From: an uncultured Oscillospiraceae bacterium
GTDB lineage: Bacteria; Bacillota; Clostridia; Oscillospirales; Acutalibacteraceae
Direction: 5' to 3'
NCBI GenBank assembly: GCA_900552225.1
Contig: URYX01000130.1
Span: forward strand, 1 to 5,328
DNA length: 5,328 nucleotides
A model generated the notes under the pieces. It did no database searches, was not told the origin of the DNA, and saw nothing but the letters and a program-made list of their open reading frames with translations. A program made the position numbers and the translations under genes. This document shows, one piece after another, positions 5,159-5,328 of this stretch; the first letter of the stretch is position 1, and each line of letters begins with the position of its first letter.

Positions 5159-5328
5159 TCAGACCCGCGGCACGATCTCTCCCGCGCTCTTGACGATGCA
5201 GTCCGACGGCGCAATTCCGCGGAAGGAGGTCAGCGGATACACCGCCGTCCGCCGTCCGATCACGGTTCCGGGATTCAGCACGCACTGGCAGCCGATATCC
5301 GCCCCGTCCCCGAGCATGGCCCCCACCT
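5159..5328 (-). CDS. C-terminal end of a hexapeptide-repeat (left-handed beta-helix) protein, probably GlmU-like sugar nucleotidyltransferase
   Basis: Only the last 55 residues are in the window (5' end beyond it), ending at TGA 5161-5159. They read VGAMLGDGADIGCQ, then VLNPGTVIGRRTAVYPL, then FRGIAPSDCIVKSAGEIVPR. The spacing of small and aliphatic residues (MLGDGADIG, VLNPGTVIG) is the hexapeptide-repeat pattern of left-handed beta-helix domains. The VLNPGTVIGR-x3-VYPL-x2-xRG ending resembles the UDP-N-acetylglucosamine pyrophosphorylase-like proteins of Clostridia, which couple a nucleotidyltransferase domain to a short beta-helix. The catalytic domain is not visible, so an acyltransferase of the same fold remains possible. 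It is on the same strand as rplS, but the rplS promoter separates them. Confidence 0.72.
   Translation of the reverse strand, partial: VGAMLGDGADIGCQCVLNPGTVIGRRTAVYPLTSFRGIAPSDCIVKSAGEIVPRV

Overview
This GC-rich window reads almost entirely on the minus strand, so gene order runs from high to low coordinates. It looks like a chromosomal housekeeping region of a GC-rich Bacillota, most likely class Clostridia (an Oscillospiraceae/Ruminococcaceae-like organism is my guess). The reasons are the rplS-lepB-ylqF(rbgA)-rnhB-yraN gene order, strong AGGAGG-type ribosome binding sites, sigma-A-type promoters and a U-tract intrinsic terminator. I see no mobile elements, tRNA or rRNA genes, CRISPR arrays or phage genes.

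Layout, in transcription order. At 5328-5159 is the C-terminal end of a left-handed beta-helix (hexapeptide-repeat) protein, probably a GlmU-like sugar nucleotidyltransferase. An intergenic region (5158-4896) follows with a near-consensus promoter, UP-element-like A-tracts and a structured leader of about 130 nt for rplS (ribosomal protein L19, 4895-4551). An intrinsic terminator (4535-4484) follows rplS. Next come lepB (signal peptidase I), ylqF/rbgA (50S assembly GTPase), rnhB (RNase HII), yraN (UPF0102 nuclease-fold protein) and an M19-family dipeptidase. From ylqF to the dipeptidase the genes overlap or abut. A separate sigma-A promoter, whose -35 box contains the stop codon of the dipeptidase gene, then drives thrC (threonine synthase), which runs off the left edge after 312 codons.

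The cluster joins translation and ribosome assembly (L19, RbgA), protein export (LepB) and genome maintenance (RNase HII, YraN), with a dipeptidase at its distal end. thrC appears to be its own transcription unit. Its 5' leader of about 41 nt holds the most unusual signal here: a perfect 8-bp inverted repeat overlapping a second hairpin that would hide the thrC ribosome binding site, with a 14-codon ORF beginning at the predicted +1. I did not find a convincing new multi-gene system. The other points of interest are a Gly in place of the G4-motif Asp of RbgA and the terminator between rplS and lepB.
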